NCBI RefSeq assembly: GCF_008974145.1
Contig: NZ_BJKP01000004.1
Span: forward strand, 62,001-126,000
DNA: 64,000 nt
Reading direction: 5' to 3'
Origin: Microcystis aeruginosa NIES-4325
GTDB lineage: Bacteria > Cyanobacteriota > Cyanobacteriia > Cyanobacteriales > Microcystaceae
The translations under genes were made by a program, and so were the position numbers. Every line of letters starts with the position of its first letter. The stretch's first letter is position 1. Below the pieces are notes generated by a model that made no database searches, was not told where the DNA came from, and saw nothing but the letters and a program-made list of their open reading frames with translations. Below are positions 43,301 to 51,812 of the stretch, piece after piece.

Positions 43301-43987
43301 GAGAAAGATAGGGACAGTTTCAATGTTTCTTTGGGTGAAAGCACTGATTAAAGCATCGATAGCTTTGGTGTTACCTGCGAGATAATGGGAACGATAGAAA
43401 AGTATCCAAGTCCGTGCTTGGGGTTGGGATAGGGTTATCTGGGAATAGATTCCCAACCTAGGGACAACCCCAGGAGGAGAGGGAAGATAGTCGAGATGGA
43501 GACAGGTATGCGCGATAAATTTAGCAGCATTAATCCAGTTATCTATCCCTGCTTCCGTGAAATAGCACCATAACTGGTTAACAGTAGTCAGGGAAGCAGT
43601 GGAATGACTCATCAACTCTAAATCTGGTTTATCCTCTCCCGGTAGGACAAATAAAGTCGCACCGGTTTCCTCGACAATTTCCTTAACTACCTCCAACCCG
43701 TAGGACCAACTCCCCCGTCCCCCCAATAAGCGAAGAATAATCACTCTTGCTTGGGATAGTACCTTGTCCCCATAGTTATCGATACTGTATTGCTGCTGTA
43801 ACTGCGATAAATTGAGGGCGCGAATTGCGGGAAAATTATCGGGTAGATGGTCGATAGCTGCCGCTAGAGTTTGAATATCGGTATCAGCCATGGTGAGGAG
43901 GACAATCGGGGCCGGATTTTGGTCAATAATAATCACCCCTTCGGTATCTGCTGTCCAACCACCCGCTTGGGGAGCAATACGGTGCAT
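40346..43987 (-). CDS. cobN: Cobaltochelatase subunit CobN-like
   Basis: Large chelatase subunit, 1213 residues, belonging to the CobN/magnesium chelatase H family. It would insert cobalt in aerobic-type cobalamin synthesis. Visible blocks include [71 protein letters not shown] and [18 protein letters not shown], which carry the conserved H and E residues. ChlH proteins are longer and start differently, so CobN is preferred. No cobS or cobT is nearby, and many cyanobacteria lack them. A palindrome at 42025-42037 adds residues in frame. Confidence 0.88.
   Translation of the reverse strand: [1213 protein letters not shown]
42025..42037. repeat. Short palindrome within cobN
   Basis: CTCGC-TAC-GCGAG has a 5 bp stem with 3-base loop and lies in a GC-rich 25-base tract. 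The encoded [10 protein letters not shown] stretch is not typical of the family, which suggests an in-frame repeat insertion. Confidence 0.4.
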
Positions 43988-44290
43988 AAGTTTTGAGAGT
44001 CAGGTTAAATAATGATTAGGTTTTGAGAATCAGGGTCTCGATCGAGGGATCATTCTTAGGTAGATAGAGATGATTATATCTGTCTGCGGCAATTTATAGC
44101 AGTTATCTTAATGGTGAGGTACGAAGTTTTCGTTTTGGGGAGCCAGTGGTAGGTAGTCGGTCGTTGATATCAAATTAGGTTACATTTCCCACTTATGAGA
44201 AACACCGTCAAGAATAGGGATTAGGGAATAGCAGGGGATAGGGATTAAAAAAACTTGACCAAAACCCAAACCCCAGTCCCCCATCACCTT
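43988..44290. other. Gap with repetitive DNA upstream of the sensor kinase
   Basis: About 300 bases between divergent cobN and the kinase gene. They contain C-rich CCAAACCCCAGTCCCC-like runs and a weak promoter-like AT-rich part near 44060, but no gene. Confidence 0.4.
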
Positions 44291-44346
44291 ACTGATAACT
44301 GATGACTGATGACTGATAACTGATAACTGATAACTGATAACTGATA
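44291..44346. repeat. Eight-copy ACTGAT(A/G) heptamer repeat
   Basis: Eight 7 bp units, six ACTGATA and two ACTGATG, end one base before the kinase ATG. The same heptamer on the other strand (TCAGTTA) recurs at 51764 and as TCAGT(A/G)A at 53491. Confidence 0.9.
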
Positions 44347-44347
44347 A

Positions 44348-46549
44348 ATGAATGCTTCTCCCGCTTATGTTTGCTGTCAAGTGTTATCATCTACTCACCT
44401 CGAACAAATTCGTTCTTGGTGGGGACAGTTGACGCTACAGGTGACAGTGCCGAGGATTAGTCTCAGTGAAAGAGAGCTGCCCCTAAAGACGGGGGAAATC
44501 TATCAACTCTTGCTTTCCACTGACCTACAAGCTTTATTGTTAGCAAGTCCCCAAGGGCATAATTTTCAGTACGAAGTCCGCATTAGTTTTGAAGCAAACA
44601 CGATTAAAAATTTTCTGCAAGGACTGGCTATCAAGTCTCTCCACCACCCGAAAATTCAGCAGGGTTATCAAATTTTAAATCTGCCTCTATCCATTAATGT
44701 CAGCAGTTTTCAAAATAAAATTTTAGTCAAAATTCTCTCGATAATTTCTTCTCCGTCTGCTGATAGAGATTGTCCCCGCATCTTCTGTGTTGGTCAACCG
44801 GTAGAAGCTGCCCTATCCCAACAAATCCAACAGGAAAGATTATTAAACCAAGTCATTACCCAAATTCGTCGGAGTCTCGAGTTACCGGTGATTCTGGAAA
44901 CCGTAGTCAGGGAAGTGCGGGATTTTCTGCAAGTGGACCGATTGTTAATTTATCAATTTTTCCCCAGTACCGGTGAGGGAAAGGGGAAAATAACTTCCGA
45001 GTCGCGCATTTCTGACCAGATAAATTCGGTGTTAAATTTAACTCCCGAAGACGATTGTTTTTCCTATATTCCCCAATATAAGGAAAAGTATCGTCAAGGA
45101 TTAATTCTGTCCGTGGATGATGTGGATGCTAACTATTCTTCTTCCTTCTGTTTGTCCGAATTTTTGCGACAACACCAAGTACAATCAAAATTAATCGCCC
45201 CGATTGTGGTACAAGAAGAATTGTGGGGTTTATTAATTGCCCATCAATGTCAAGAAAAACGCCAATGGTTGCCGCAGGAAAAGAAATTTTTAGGTCAGAT
45301 TGGTGAACATCTCGCCATCGCTATCTATCAAGCGCAATTATATTCTCAAGTACAGGAACAAAAAGATATTTTTGAACGCCGGGTAATAGAAAGAACCCAA
45401 GAATTACAAGATACTTTAATGGCCGCAGAAGCCGCTAACCTCTGCAAAAGTGAATTTTTAAATAATATGAGTCATGAGTTATTAACTCCCCTAACTTGTA
45501 TTATCGGTTTGTCCAGTACCCTGCAAAAATGCTCGGCAGCCAGTAATTTTTTACCTCCCGACAAACAAAAACACTATCTACAAGTGATTCAGGATAACGG
45601 CAATAAACTATTAGAATTAATTAATGACTTGCTTCATTTCTCGCAACTTTCCGCAGGGAAAGCCGTTTTAGACATTAAACAATTTTCGTTAAAATATCTC
45701 TGTAATCACGTTTTAGAAATTATTAAAACAGAGGCAGAAACTAAAGAAATTCATCTGATTTTAGAGATGAAAATTACCGAAAAAGATCATTATTTTTATG
45801 CCGATTATGATCGAGTTCAGCAGATACTTTTGTACTTGTTAAAAAATGCCCTGAAATTTACCCCCGAACAGGGGGCTGTCACGCTGAGACTGTGGAAAGA
45901 AGGCAGTCAGGTCATTTTTCAGGTAGAGGACACGGGCATCGGCATTCCTGCTCAAAAAATACCGCTTCTGTTTGAAAAATTTACCCAATTGGATGGCTCT
46001 CGTAAACGTCGTTATGGTGGTATGGGATTAGGATTGGCTTTAACTAAACAATTAGTGGAACTCCATCGAGGCACGATCGAGGTAGAATCTTGCTTAGATA
46101 AAGGTTCCATCTTTACCGTCCGTTTACCTCAACAAAGGCCCTCCAAATCCCAACCCCAACCCTCGGATCATAATCCCCATTTTAATCACCACCATCCCAC
46201 TATAGTTTTGATTGAAAGTGACGAAGAAATTGCCAATCTTATTTGTGAGTTATTGATGGTGGCACGTTATCAAGTTATTTGGTTAATCGATAGTGTCTCC
46301 GCTATCAAAAAAATTGAGATCGTGCAGCCAAGTATTATAATTGTCGATCGGAAAATGCCCGATATATATCATCTCTGTCATCTCTTAAAAAAATCTAGCC
46401 AAACTCAAGCCAGTAAAGTGCTAATCTTGAATGATACCCCTGAAATCAGCGTTAATTTCCTCGGTCGTCATGGCATTGATGACTATCTGCTCAAACCGAT
46501 TCAACCCTCCCTATTGTTGGAAAAAATCCGCTATCTAAACGCTTTATAA
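44348..46549 (+). CDS. GAF-domain hybrid sensor histidine kinase
   Basis: A 733-residue sensor. Residues 1-150 are an uncharacterised input domain. Residues 180-335 are a GAF domain of phytochrome type (LELPVILETVVREVRDFLQVDRLLIYQF). The HisKA dimerisation part has EFLNNMSHELLTPL with the phospho-acceptor His near 376. Note L for R in the usual HELRTPL. The catalytic ATPase has NALKFTPEQGAV, DTGIGIPAQK and GGMGLGLAL. A C-terminal receiver follows, PTIVLIESDEE to LLKPIQPSLLLEKIRY, with Asp in VDRKMPD. There is no chromophore Cys consensus to identify bilin binding. The ligand and regulator partner are unknown. Confidence 0.88.
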   Translation: MNASPAYVCCQVLSSTHLEQIRSWWGQLTLQVTVPRISLSERELPLKTGEIYQLLLSTDLQALLLASPQGHNFQYEVRISFEANTIKNFLQGLAIKSLHHPKIQQGYQILNLPLSINVSSFQNKILVKILSIISSPSADRDCPRIFCVGQPVEAALSQQIQQERLLNQVITQIRRSLELPVILETVVREVRDFLQVDRLLIYQFFPSTGEGKGKITSESRISDQINSVLNLTPEDDCFSYIPQYKEKYRQGLILSVDDVDANYSSSFCLSEFLRQHQVQSKLIAPIVVQEELWGLLIAHQCQEKRQWLPQEKKFLGQIGEHLAIAIYQAQLYSQVQEQKDIFERRVIERTQELQDTLMAAEAANLCKSEFLNNMSHELLTPLTCIIGLSSTLQKCSAASNFLPPDKQKHYLQVIQDNGNKLLELINDLLHFSQLSAGKAVLDIKQFSLKYLCNHVLEIIKTEAETKEIHLILEMKITEKDHYFYADYDRVQQILLYLLKNALKFTPEQGAVTLRLWKEGSQVIFQVEDTGIGIPAQKIPLLFEKFTQLDGSRKRRYGGMGLGLALTKQLVELHRGTIEVESCLDKGSIFTVRLPQQRPSKSQPQPSDHNPHFNHHHPTIVLIESDEEIANLICELLMVARYQVIWLIDSVSAIKKIEIVQPSIIIVDRKMPDIYHLCHLLKKSSQTQASKVLILNDTPEISVNFLGRHGIDDYLLKPIQPSLLLEKIRYLNAL

Positions 46550-46550
46550 G

Positions 46551-46577
46551 TAGGGTTTGCGGCAAAAAGTTTTTCGG
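46551..46577. repeat. AGGGTTTGCGGCAAAAAGTTTTT repeat after the sensor kinase
   Basis: TAGGGTTTGCGGCAAAAAG plus T run begins one base after the kinase stop. It is the closest match to the copies at 29068 and 53719. Confidence 0.65.
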
Positions 46578-46656
46578 TGGGGCAGGGTGTGGGGTGTAGG
46601 GTTTTACCCATTTTCATCCAGTCAATTTTTTCCTTTTTCTTAAGAAAATAGAACCT

Positions 46657-46685
46657 GAAAACTAACTATTAAATAGCTAGTTTTC
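46657..46685 (-). terminator. Hairpin after psaI
   Basis: On the minus strand GAAAACTA pairs with TAGTTTTC around an AT-rich loop, and a moderately T-rich stretch follows. It would end the psaL-psaI transcript. The stem is A/T-heavy, so the call is moderate. Confidence 0.45.
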
Positions 46686-46716
46686 AAGCCCTGAATTGTA
46701 GGAATCCTAGGCTAAA

Positions 46717-46833
46717 TTAGGATTCACTTTCGATATAGATAAATAACAAACCCATCACTACGGCTGGCATTAACCAACAGACGATCGGGATTAAAATCCA
46801 AGGCAGATAAGAAGCTGCGTAGGCACCAGTCAT
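46717..46833 (-). CDS. psaI: Photosystem I reaction centre subunit VIII
   Basis: A 38-residue membrane subunit of photosystem I. The frame from ATG 46833 encodes [18 protein letters not shown] and [11 protein letters not shown] at the end, which is the single-helix PsaI pattern including the SYLPWI-PI signature. It lies 56 bases downstream of psaL on the same strand, the usual cyanobacterial order. PsaI helps to form the PSI trimer together with PsaL. The product is too short for standard ORF cut-offs but its identity is certain by sequence. Confidence 0.93.
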   Translation of the reverse strand: MTGAYAASYLPWILIPIVCWLMPAVVMGLLFIYIESES

Positions 46834-46889
46834 GTCAAATGCTCCTAGTAAAAAAATAAGGAAATGATAACAGGTAGAAAAAGGGTTAA

Positions 46890-47372
46890 TTATTGATTAA
46901 AAACCCCGCGCATGATGCCATCAACGACACCAAGATTTTCTAGGAGGAAATAGGCCACAAAAGCGCCACCCATACCACCAATAAAGAAACCAGCGGCGAA
47001 TTGACTCCAACCCTCGGACGATTTCAGCGGATCACCACTAGCGGCCTTACCTTGGAAGGAGACAAGACCATAACTAGCTAAACAACCCGTAGCCAAAAGA
47101 ACCATGGCTAAAGCGGGGATTAAGCCGCCGAGATTAGCATATTCCGAGTCTCTCAAGGGTCCCAGGACAACCCAGGGACCACCGAGAAAATAACCGTGGG
47201 CCATACCCACTTCTAGACCGCGCAGAATTGGGGCTAGACCGGGACGATAGGCAGGTAAGTTACCAATAAAAGCTTTGGTAAAACCAGAAGCGGAAATGGG
47301 GGTAGCTAGATGACCAATGAACGGATCATCATTGTAGGGTGTCACCACCTGTTTGTATCCAGTTTCAGCCAT
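46890..47372 (-). CDS. psaL: Photosystem I reaction centre subunit XI
   Basis: PsaL stabilises the trimeric form of photosystem I in thylakoids. From ATG 47372 ([29 protein letters not shown]) the protein has 160 residues, which is the normal size. An AAGGAG site lies 12 bases upstream. Motifs [30 protein letters not shown] and [18 protein letters not shown] are characteristic. Two or three membrane helices are visible. An upstream ATG at 47417 in the same frame would add 15 non-conserved residues and is rejected. Confidence 0.96.
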   Translation of the reverse strand: MAETGYKQVVTPYNDDPFIGHLATPISASGFTKAFIGNLPAYRPGLAPILRGLEVGMAHGYFLGGPWVVLGPLRDSEYANLGGLIPALAMVLLATGCLASYGLVSFQGKAASGDPLKSSEGWSQFAAGFFIGGMGGAFVAYFLLENLGVVDGIMRGVFNQ

Positions 47373-47607
47373 TGTGTTTGAGTTCTCCTTTTTCCGATCA
47401 ACAGGAACATTGATCATAAAACTTTAAGATTACACTTTAGGCCTAAGAATTACTTCAAGCAACCCCATCGATCGAGTTTTCAAGGGTTGACGGCTGAAAC
47501 TCTCACAATTCGTTACATTTCTCTCAGGAGACGGGGGAGTGGGGAGCTTTGTTTCAGTGATCAGTAAACAGTGAACTGACAACTCACATCTGATCACTGC
47601 TCACTGA

Positions 47608-48018
47608 TTAAGGGATAATCAACACTGGACAGGGGGCAAGGTTAATAACTTTGGTGGTGACGCTTTCGGACACACCTTCGCTAGTTAATCCTAAACCGCG
47701 ACAACCCATAACAATCAGGTGAGCATTAATTTCATCGGCCACATCACAGATGACAAAAGAGGGTATTCCCTCCCTTTCAATCATTTCTGCCTTGACACCA
47801 GCTTGGGCGAAAACGGCCTGCGCCGATTGTAACAATCTATCCACCGCTTCGATCGAATTCATCTTATCGTCGGCGGCAATTTCCCCGGTGGGTGTCGTTT
47901 CCACCACCGACAACAGCACCAAGCGACTGTCAAAGATTTTGACCAATTCGATCACACTACTGGTCGCGTCACGACTTTCGCGGCTGTGGTCGATGGGAAA
48001 TAAAATCGTCTCAAACAT
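47608..48018 (-). CDS. Universal stress protein (UspA family)
   Basis: A 136-residue Usp-fold protein from ATG 48018 (MFETILFPIDHSRESRD). The ATP-type loop is GCRGLGLTSEGVSESV, close to the G-x2-G-x9-G-S/T pattern. The last strand PCPVLIIP closes the fold. A longer frame up to 48108 adds 30 residues that are not family-like. It belongs to a large cytoplasmic stress-response family whose individual functions differ. The gene faces away from pgk. Confidence 0.87.
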   Translation of the reverse strand: MFETILFPIDHSRESRDATSSVIELVKIFDSRLVLLSVVETTPTGEIAADDKMNSIEAVDRLLQSAQAVFAQAGVKAEMIEREGIPSFVICDVADEINAHLIVMGCRGLGLTSEGVSESVTTKVINLAPCPVLIIP

Positions 48019-48181
48019 AATTAGCAAGTCTCTCCAATCAAATTTTTCTGGGCAAATCGGTCTTGGAACTACAAAACCGATCCCCAAATCTGAAATAATC
48101 TTTGTCAAAGTAATTGTCGCAAGTAGCGATACCCTGATTTAATCTTAATTGTACGGTAAGCAATCTAGGAGGTTATGGGCT

Positions 48182-49390
48182 GTGCCAAAAAAAACAGTAG
48201 CGAATTTAACAGAAGCTGATTTAGCGGGCAAACGGGTCTTAGTCCGGGTCGATTTTAACGTTCCCATGGACAAAGCCACCGGGGCAATCAGCGATGATAC
48301 CCGTATTCGGGCAGCACTACCAACCATTGAGGATTTAATCAAAAAAGGGGCTAAGGTTATTTTATGCAGCCACATGGGTCGTCCCGACGGTCAAGTTAAA
48401 GAAAATTTGCGTCTGACTCCTGTGGCTAAACGTCTCTCGGAATTACTGGGCCAAGAAGTGATCATGTGTCCCGATTCTATTGGTGAGGGAGTGACGGCAG
48501 CGATTAGTCAAATGTCTAACGGTCAAGTGGCCCTTTTAGAAAATCTGCGTTTCCACGGTGAAGAGGAGGCAAATGATCCCGATTTTGCCCAAAAATTAGC
48601 CGCTAATGCCGATTTATACGTTAATGATGCTTTTGGTACCGCCCACCGCGCCCACGCTTCCACGGAAGGCGTTACCCACTATCTCAGCCCCTCGGTGGCG
48701 GGTTATTTGATTGAAAAAGAGTTAAACTACCTACAAGCAGCTATTGAAACTCCCCAACGTCCCCTAGCGGCGATTATCGGCGGTTCTAAGGTTTCTAGTA
48801 AAATTGGCGTGATCGAAACTTTATTGGAAAAGTGCGATAAACTTCTCATCGGTGGCGGTATGATCTTTACTTTCTACAAGGCCCGTGGTTTAAGTGTTGG
48901 TAAGTCTTTGGTGGAAGAAGACAAACTGGAATTGGCTAAATCCCTAGAGGCAAAAGCTAAAGAAAAAGGGGTGGAATTCCTCCTTCCTACCGATGTGGTG
49001 TTAGCGGATCAATTCGATAAAGATGCCGAGTCCCAAATCGCCAGCGTCGAAAATATTCCCGATGGTTGGATGGGATTGGATATTGGACCTGAATCAGTTA
49101 AAGTTTTCCAAAAAGCTTTATCTAACTGTAAATCTGTCCTCTGGAATGGCCCAATGGGGGTGTTCGAGTTCGATAAATTTGCGGCTGGTACAGATGCGAT
49201 CGCTCACACTTTAGCCGATTTAACCGCTACTGGTACAACTACTATTATCGGTGGTGGTGACTCGGTGGCGGCGGTGGAAAAAGTGGGAGTGGCGGAAAAA
49301 ATGAGCCATATTTCCACTGGTGGTGGCGCTAGTTTGGAATTACTCGAAGGTAAAGTTTTACCCGGTATTGCCGCCCTCGATGAAGCCTAA
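48182..49390 (+). CDS. pgk: Phosphoglycerate kinase
   Basis: Transfers phosphate between 1,3-bisphosphoglycerate and ADP in glycolysis and, in reverse, in the Calvin cycle. From GTG 48182 ([28 protein letters not shown]) it has 402 residues. An AGGAGG site 9 bases before decides this start over the upstream ATG at 48149. Motifs: [69 protein letters not shown] near the end. Essential housekeeping enzyme. A terminator follows. Confidence 0.96.
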   Translation: MPKKTVANLTEADLAGKRVLVRVDFNVPMDKATGAISDDTRIRAALPTIEDLIKKGAKVILCSHMGRPDGQVKENLRLTPVAKRLSELLGQEVIMCPDSIGEGVTAAISQMSNGQVALLENLRFHGEEEANDPDFAQKLAANADLYVNDAFGTAHRAHASTEGVTHYLSPSVAGYLIEKELNYLQAAIETPQRPLAAIIGGSKVSSKIGVIETLLEKCDKLLIGGGMIFTFYKARGLSVGKSLVEEDKLELAKSLEAKAKEKGVEFLLPTDVVLADQFDKDAESQIASVENIPDGWMGLDIGPESVKVFQKALSNCKSVLWNGPMGVFEFDKFAAGTDAIAHTLADLTATGTTTIIGGGDSVAAVEKVGVAEKMSHISTGGGASLELLEGKVLPGIAALDEA

Positions 49391-49416
49391 TTATCTCTAA
49401 TATCTCAGGTTTAAAC

Positions 49417-49443
49417 AAGGTGGGTCCTAGCCCGCCTTTTTTT
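49417..49443 (+). terminator. Rho-independent terminator of pgk
   Basis: AAGGTGGG pairs with CCCGCCTT (one G-T pair) around TCCTAG, followed by TTTTTT. It lies 26 bases after the pgk stop. Confidence 0.85.
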
Positions 49444-49470
49444 ATGAATTATGAATTGGGAATTATGAAT

Positions 49471-49576
49471 TATATGGCATAGAACGAGTTAGTTAGGACG
49501 CTTTCAATTTTCAAACTCTTATCGGTCAAGGTTTTCAGCGATTGATTGTCCTAACCACCCCGATCTTTGCTATATA
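49471..49576. mobile_element. 106 bp MITE-like element
   Basis: The ends TATATGGCA and TGCTATATA and the inner GTTAGGAC/GTCCTAAC form an imperfect inverted repeat of about 28 bases. It has no coding capacity. It is flanked by a short ATTATGAATTATGAATTGGG-type repeat to the left and an ATACTAAATCTGG element to the right. Confidence 0.6.
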
Positions 49577-49623
49577 ATACTAAATCTGGTTATTAAAAAC
49601 TGATTATCTATTGCCCCTTTTGC
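49577..49623. repeat. ATACTAAATCTGGTTATTAA repeat
   Basis: The first 20 bases are ATACTAAATCTGGTTATTAA, followed by AACTGATTATCTATTGCCCC. Copies lie at 53535 and, inverted, at 29834-29880. The segment is likely a dispersed mobile repeat. Confidence 0.7.
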
Positions 49624-49664
49624 CTGTCCTGATATGTAGCCTATACTCAACGTATTTAGTATCA

Positions 49665-50249
49665 TTAGGATACTTCAATAGCAGTAAAATCCACCCGCTG
49701 ATATAAATCTGTCAGGGATATTTGAAAATCTAGAGAAAACAAAGTTAAAATCGCTTCTTGACTGTGATAATCCCGGAATGCCCAATGATCACCTCTTTTA
49801 TGAAACTGTTCTATATAATAACCATATTGATCGATTAAAATATATTCTTCAAAACTATCAAGAGAGCGATAAAATTTAAACTTATCACCCCGATTATAGT
49901 CTTGAGTAGATTTTGATAAAACTTCGATAATAACCTGTGGATTGGTAATCGTATCGGTGCGTCCTCTTTCAAGAATTGGTTCCCCTTTAACGATCATAAT
50001 ATCGGGATAGGTGTACACATTATAGGCGGGTATTGCCAAGCGTAGATCGGTGATAAATATATCATAGGCTTGATTCTGGATAGTCAAGGGAAATCTTCTA
50101 TAAAAATTTCCCGCAATGCGATTATGGTTAGGAGTTCCCCCGGTCATAATAATAATTTCTCCATCTCGATACTCGTGTCTGTCGGTGGCAGTTTCCTCTA
50201 GTTGAAAGTATTCTGCGACTGTGTAGCGTTTCTCAGTGGTTGCGACCAT
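49665..50249 (-). CDS. Uma2-family (DUF820) putative endonuclease
   Basis: A second Uma2 protein, 194 residues from ATG 50249 (MVATTEKRYTVAEYFQLEETA). Core motifs are RHEYRDGEIIIMTGGTPNHN, VYTYPDIMIVKG with the first acidic residue, and NPQVIIEVLSKSTQDYNRGDKF with E-x-L-S instead of E-x-K. YILIDQYGYYIEQF follows. The frame is open to 50309, but the added residues are not family-like. The gene differs from the one at 14280 by far, so it is not a recent duplicate. Function of the family is unsettled. Confidence 0.86.
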   Translation of the reverse strand: MVATTEKRYTVAEYFQLEETATDRHEYRDGEIIIMTGGTPNHNRIAGNFYRRFPLTIQNQAYDIFITDLRLAIPAYNVYTYPDIMIVKGEPILERGRTDTITNPQVIIEVLSKSTQDYNRGDKFKFYRSLDSFEEYILIDQYGYYIEQFHKRGDHWAFRDYHSQEAILTLFSLDFQISLTDLYQRVDFTAIEVS

Positions 50250-50349
50250 ATTGCCCCCTTGAAAGCAAAGCTCTGTTTTTATGATAACCTGTTTTCTGAA
50301 AAGGTACAATTATCGGTTTTAATTAAGTGATGACTGCCGTATAAATATC

Positions 50350-50375
50350 GAGAGACCTTGTTAACAAGGTCTCTC
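50350..50375. terminator. Perfect 26 bp palindrome after the opcA gene
   Basis: GAGAGACCTTGTT is followed at once by its exact complement, giving a 13 bp stem with no loop bases. It lies 32 bases after the opcA stop. It may act as the transcript end of zwf-opcA, although no strong T run follows on the minus strand. Confidence 0.5.
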
Positions 50376-50406
50376 CAAAGTGGGTGGGATTATTGTTGCT
50401 AATTTG

Positions 50407-51762
50407 CTAATCCGGTTGGGATAATTTGAGGATAGCGCCAGTGACTTTCATGCTTTCTTGATAAAGCACGTCCTGGCCCCAACGCTGTAACTGTTTACCC
50501 AGCAGAGTTTCTGTTTTTTGGTCTTCCAGATGGGACACTTGTTCAATGCGGCAAGATTGGGCCCCTCCCGAAGCTTCCATCCGCATACAGCCAGTAGTTC
50601 CCGAACAAATTACCGTACAACAATCGGCCTGAAGATTAGTAGAACTGAGTTTAATACTAATCAGATCCCCTTGTACCTCACCCCAATCGGCCACGGGAAC
50701 ACCGGCTAATTCCGCCTCAATTAAACGCTGGTCGTGACCGAGGAAGCTAATCCGATGAATAGCGTAATCTCCCGACCGGTGACTATATCCCACCGGTCGC
50801 CATTGTAACCGGCTGGCCATCCAACCGAGGAACATAAAAGCTTGGCAAGGATTGCCCTTTTCGTAATCAATAGTGATGCGATCGACTTCCAGAATAGCAT
50901 CCCGACGCTCCGGTGGATCGAAAGCCTCGGCGGTTAGTTCTTGCCAGGGGGCCAGACGACTCCAGTTCAGGTCAGCTAATGGTACATCGGTTGCTAATAA
51001 ATCCCCCACTTGCAGCAGTTCCGTTTCCGGTTCCCGAAAAGTGCTGGAATCGACGATAATCGTATCACATTGACTGGCCAGACGCTTAAATAGTCCATAT
51101 TCGCCATCGGGACTGGCTTTCCACCAGAGAAATTTGGGCAAACTGGGAATAGTTAACTCGGAAATAATGCCGCCAATTCGTTCCAAGGCTTCCGCTGTGC
51201 CGCTTAAAGTGACGTATTCACAGCAAACTAAAGTGTTCTGACTACGTTTGTTGACGGGACAATAGGCAGAAACGGAGGCTTTTACCCCTTCATCGGCCTC
51301 GGCTGTGGGACAGAGGGTGATAATGCGACAGGGATTGGAGGCAGCGATCGCATCTGCCACACCAATCGCATCCAAATCGGCGGCGTATTGACGATGATTA
51401 GCCCCATCCTCGGCGTTTTTTTCCGCTTCCCAGGCGGCCCTTAACCGAGCGACAAATTCATCGCTAGAAAGCCCAGTTACTTCTAGTTCTAGGTCTTTCT
51501 GGGCGACTTTGATGGCGGCGTGGGTCCGGGGACCGGCAATACCATCAATCGGGCCGGTGTAATAGCCGAGAAGGGTTAACAATTCCTGTACCGCGTCGGG
51601 TTCATAGACAATAAAGCTAAAGGTGGTGGCCCGGGTGGCTGCCATACCATCCTCATTATCATTATAGGATTGCCAGATATCGCGCAGTTCCTGCTCGATC
51701 ACATCGATGGAAACATCTTTCGGTGCCTGCAGGGAGACAATGGGGGGGCTTTGGGTAGTCAT
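50407..51762 (-). CDS. opcA: Glucose-6-phosphate dehydrogenase assembly protein OpcA
   Basis: Cyanobacterial partner of glucose-6-phosphate dehydrogenase that activates the enzyme in response to redox state. The 451-residue product has the OpcA signatures YYTGPIDGIAGPRTHAAIKVAQ (peptidoglycan-binding-like N-terminal part), CPVNKRSQNTLVCCEYVTLSG, PSLPKFLWWKASPDGEYGLFKRL and CRIEQVSHLEDQKTETLLGKQL. The cysteines near 380-400 are of interest for redox control. It lies downstream of zwf with repeats between. Confidence 0.94.
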   Translation of the reverse strand: MTTQSPPIVSLQAPKDVSIDVIEQELRDIWQSYNDNEDGMAATRATTFSFIVYEPDAVQELLTLLGYYTGPIDGIAGPRTHAAIKVAQKDLELEVTGLSSDEFVARLRAAWEAEKNAEDGANHRQYAADLDAIGVADAIAASNPCRIITLCPTAEADEGVKASVSAYCPVNKRSQNTLVCCEYVTLSGTAEALERIGGIISELTIPSLPKFLWWKASPDGEYGLFKRLASQCDTIIVDSSTFREPETELLQVGDLLATDVPLADLNWSRLAPWQELTAEAFDPPERRDAILEVDRITIDYEKGNPCQAFMFLGWMASRLQWRPVGYSHRSGDYAIHRISFLGHDQRLIEAELAGVPVADWGEVQGDLISIKLSSTNLQADCCTVICSGTTGCMRMEASGGAQSCRIEQVSHLEDQKTETLLGKQLQRWGQDVLYQESMKVTGAILKLSQPD

Positions 51763-51763
51763 G

Positions 51764-51812
51764 TCAGTTATCAGTTATCAGTTATCAGTTATCAGTTATC
51801 AGTTACCAGTTA
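51764..51812. repeat. Seven-copy TCAGTTA heptamer repeat
   Basis: Six TCAGTTA units and one CCAGTTA follow one another directly upstream of opcA, between it and zwf. The last copies fade into related AGTTTACTG and ACTGGTCACTGTTC stretches up to 51867. Confidence 0.9.

Noticed and set aside
40346-43987. Magnesium chelatase ChlH for the 1213-residue chelatase
   Set aside because: The length and start are not those of ChlH, and the sequence pattern is that of CobN.
49665-50309. Start of the second Uma2 gene at 50309
   Set aside because: The added residues before MVATTEKR are not family-like; ATG 50249 fits better.
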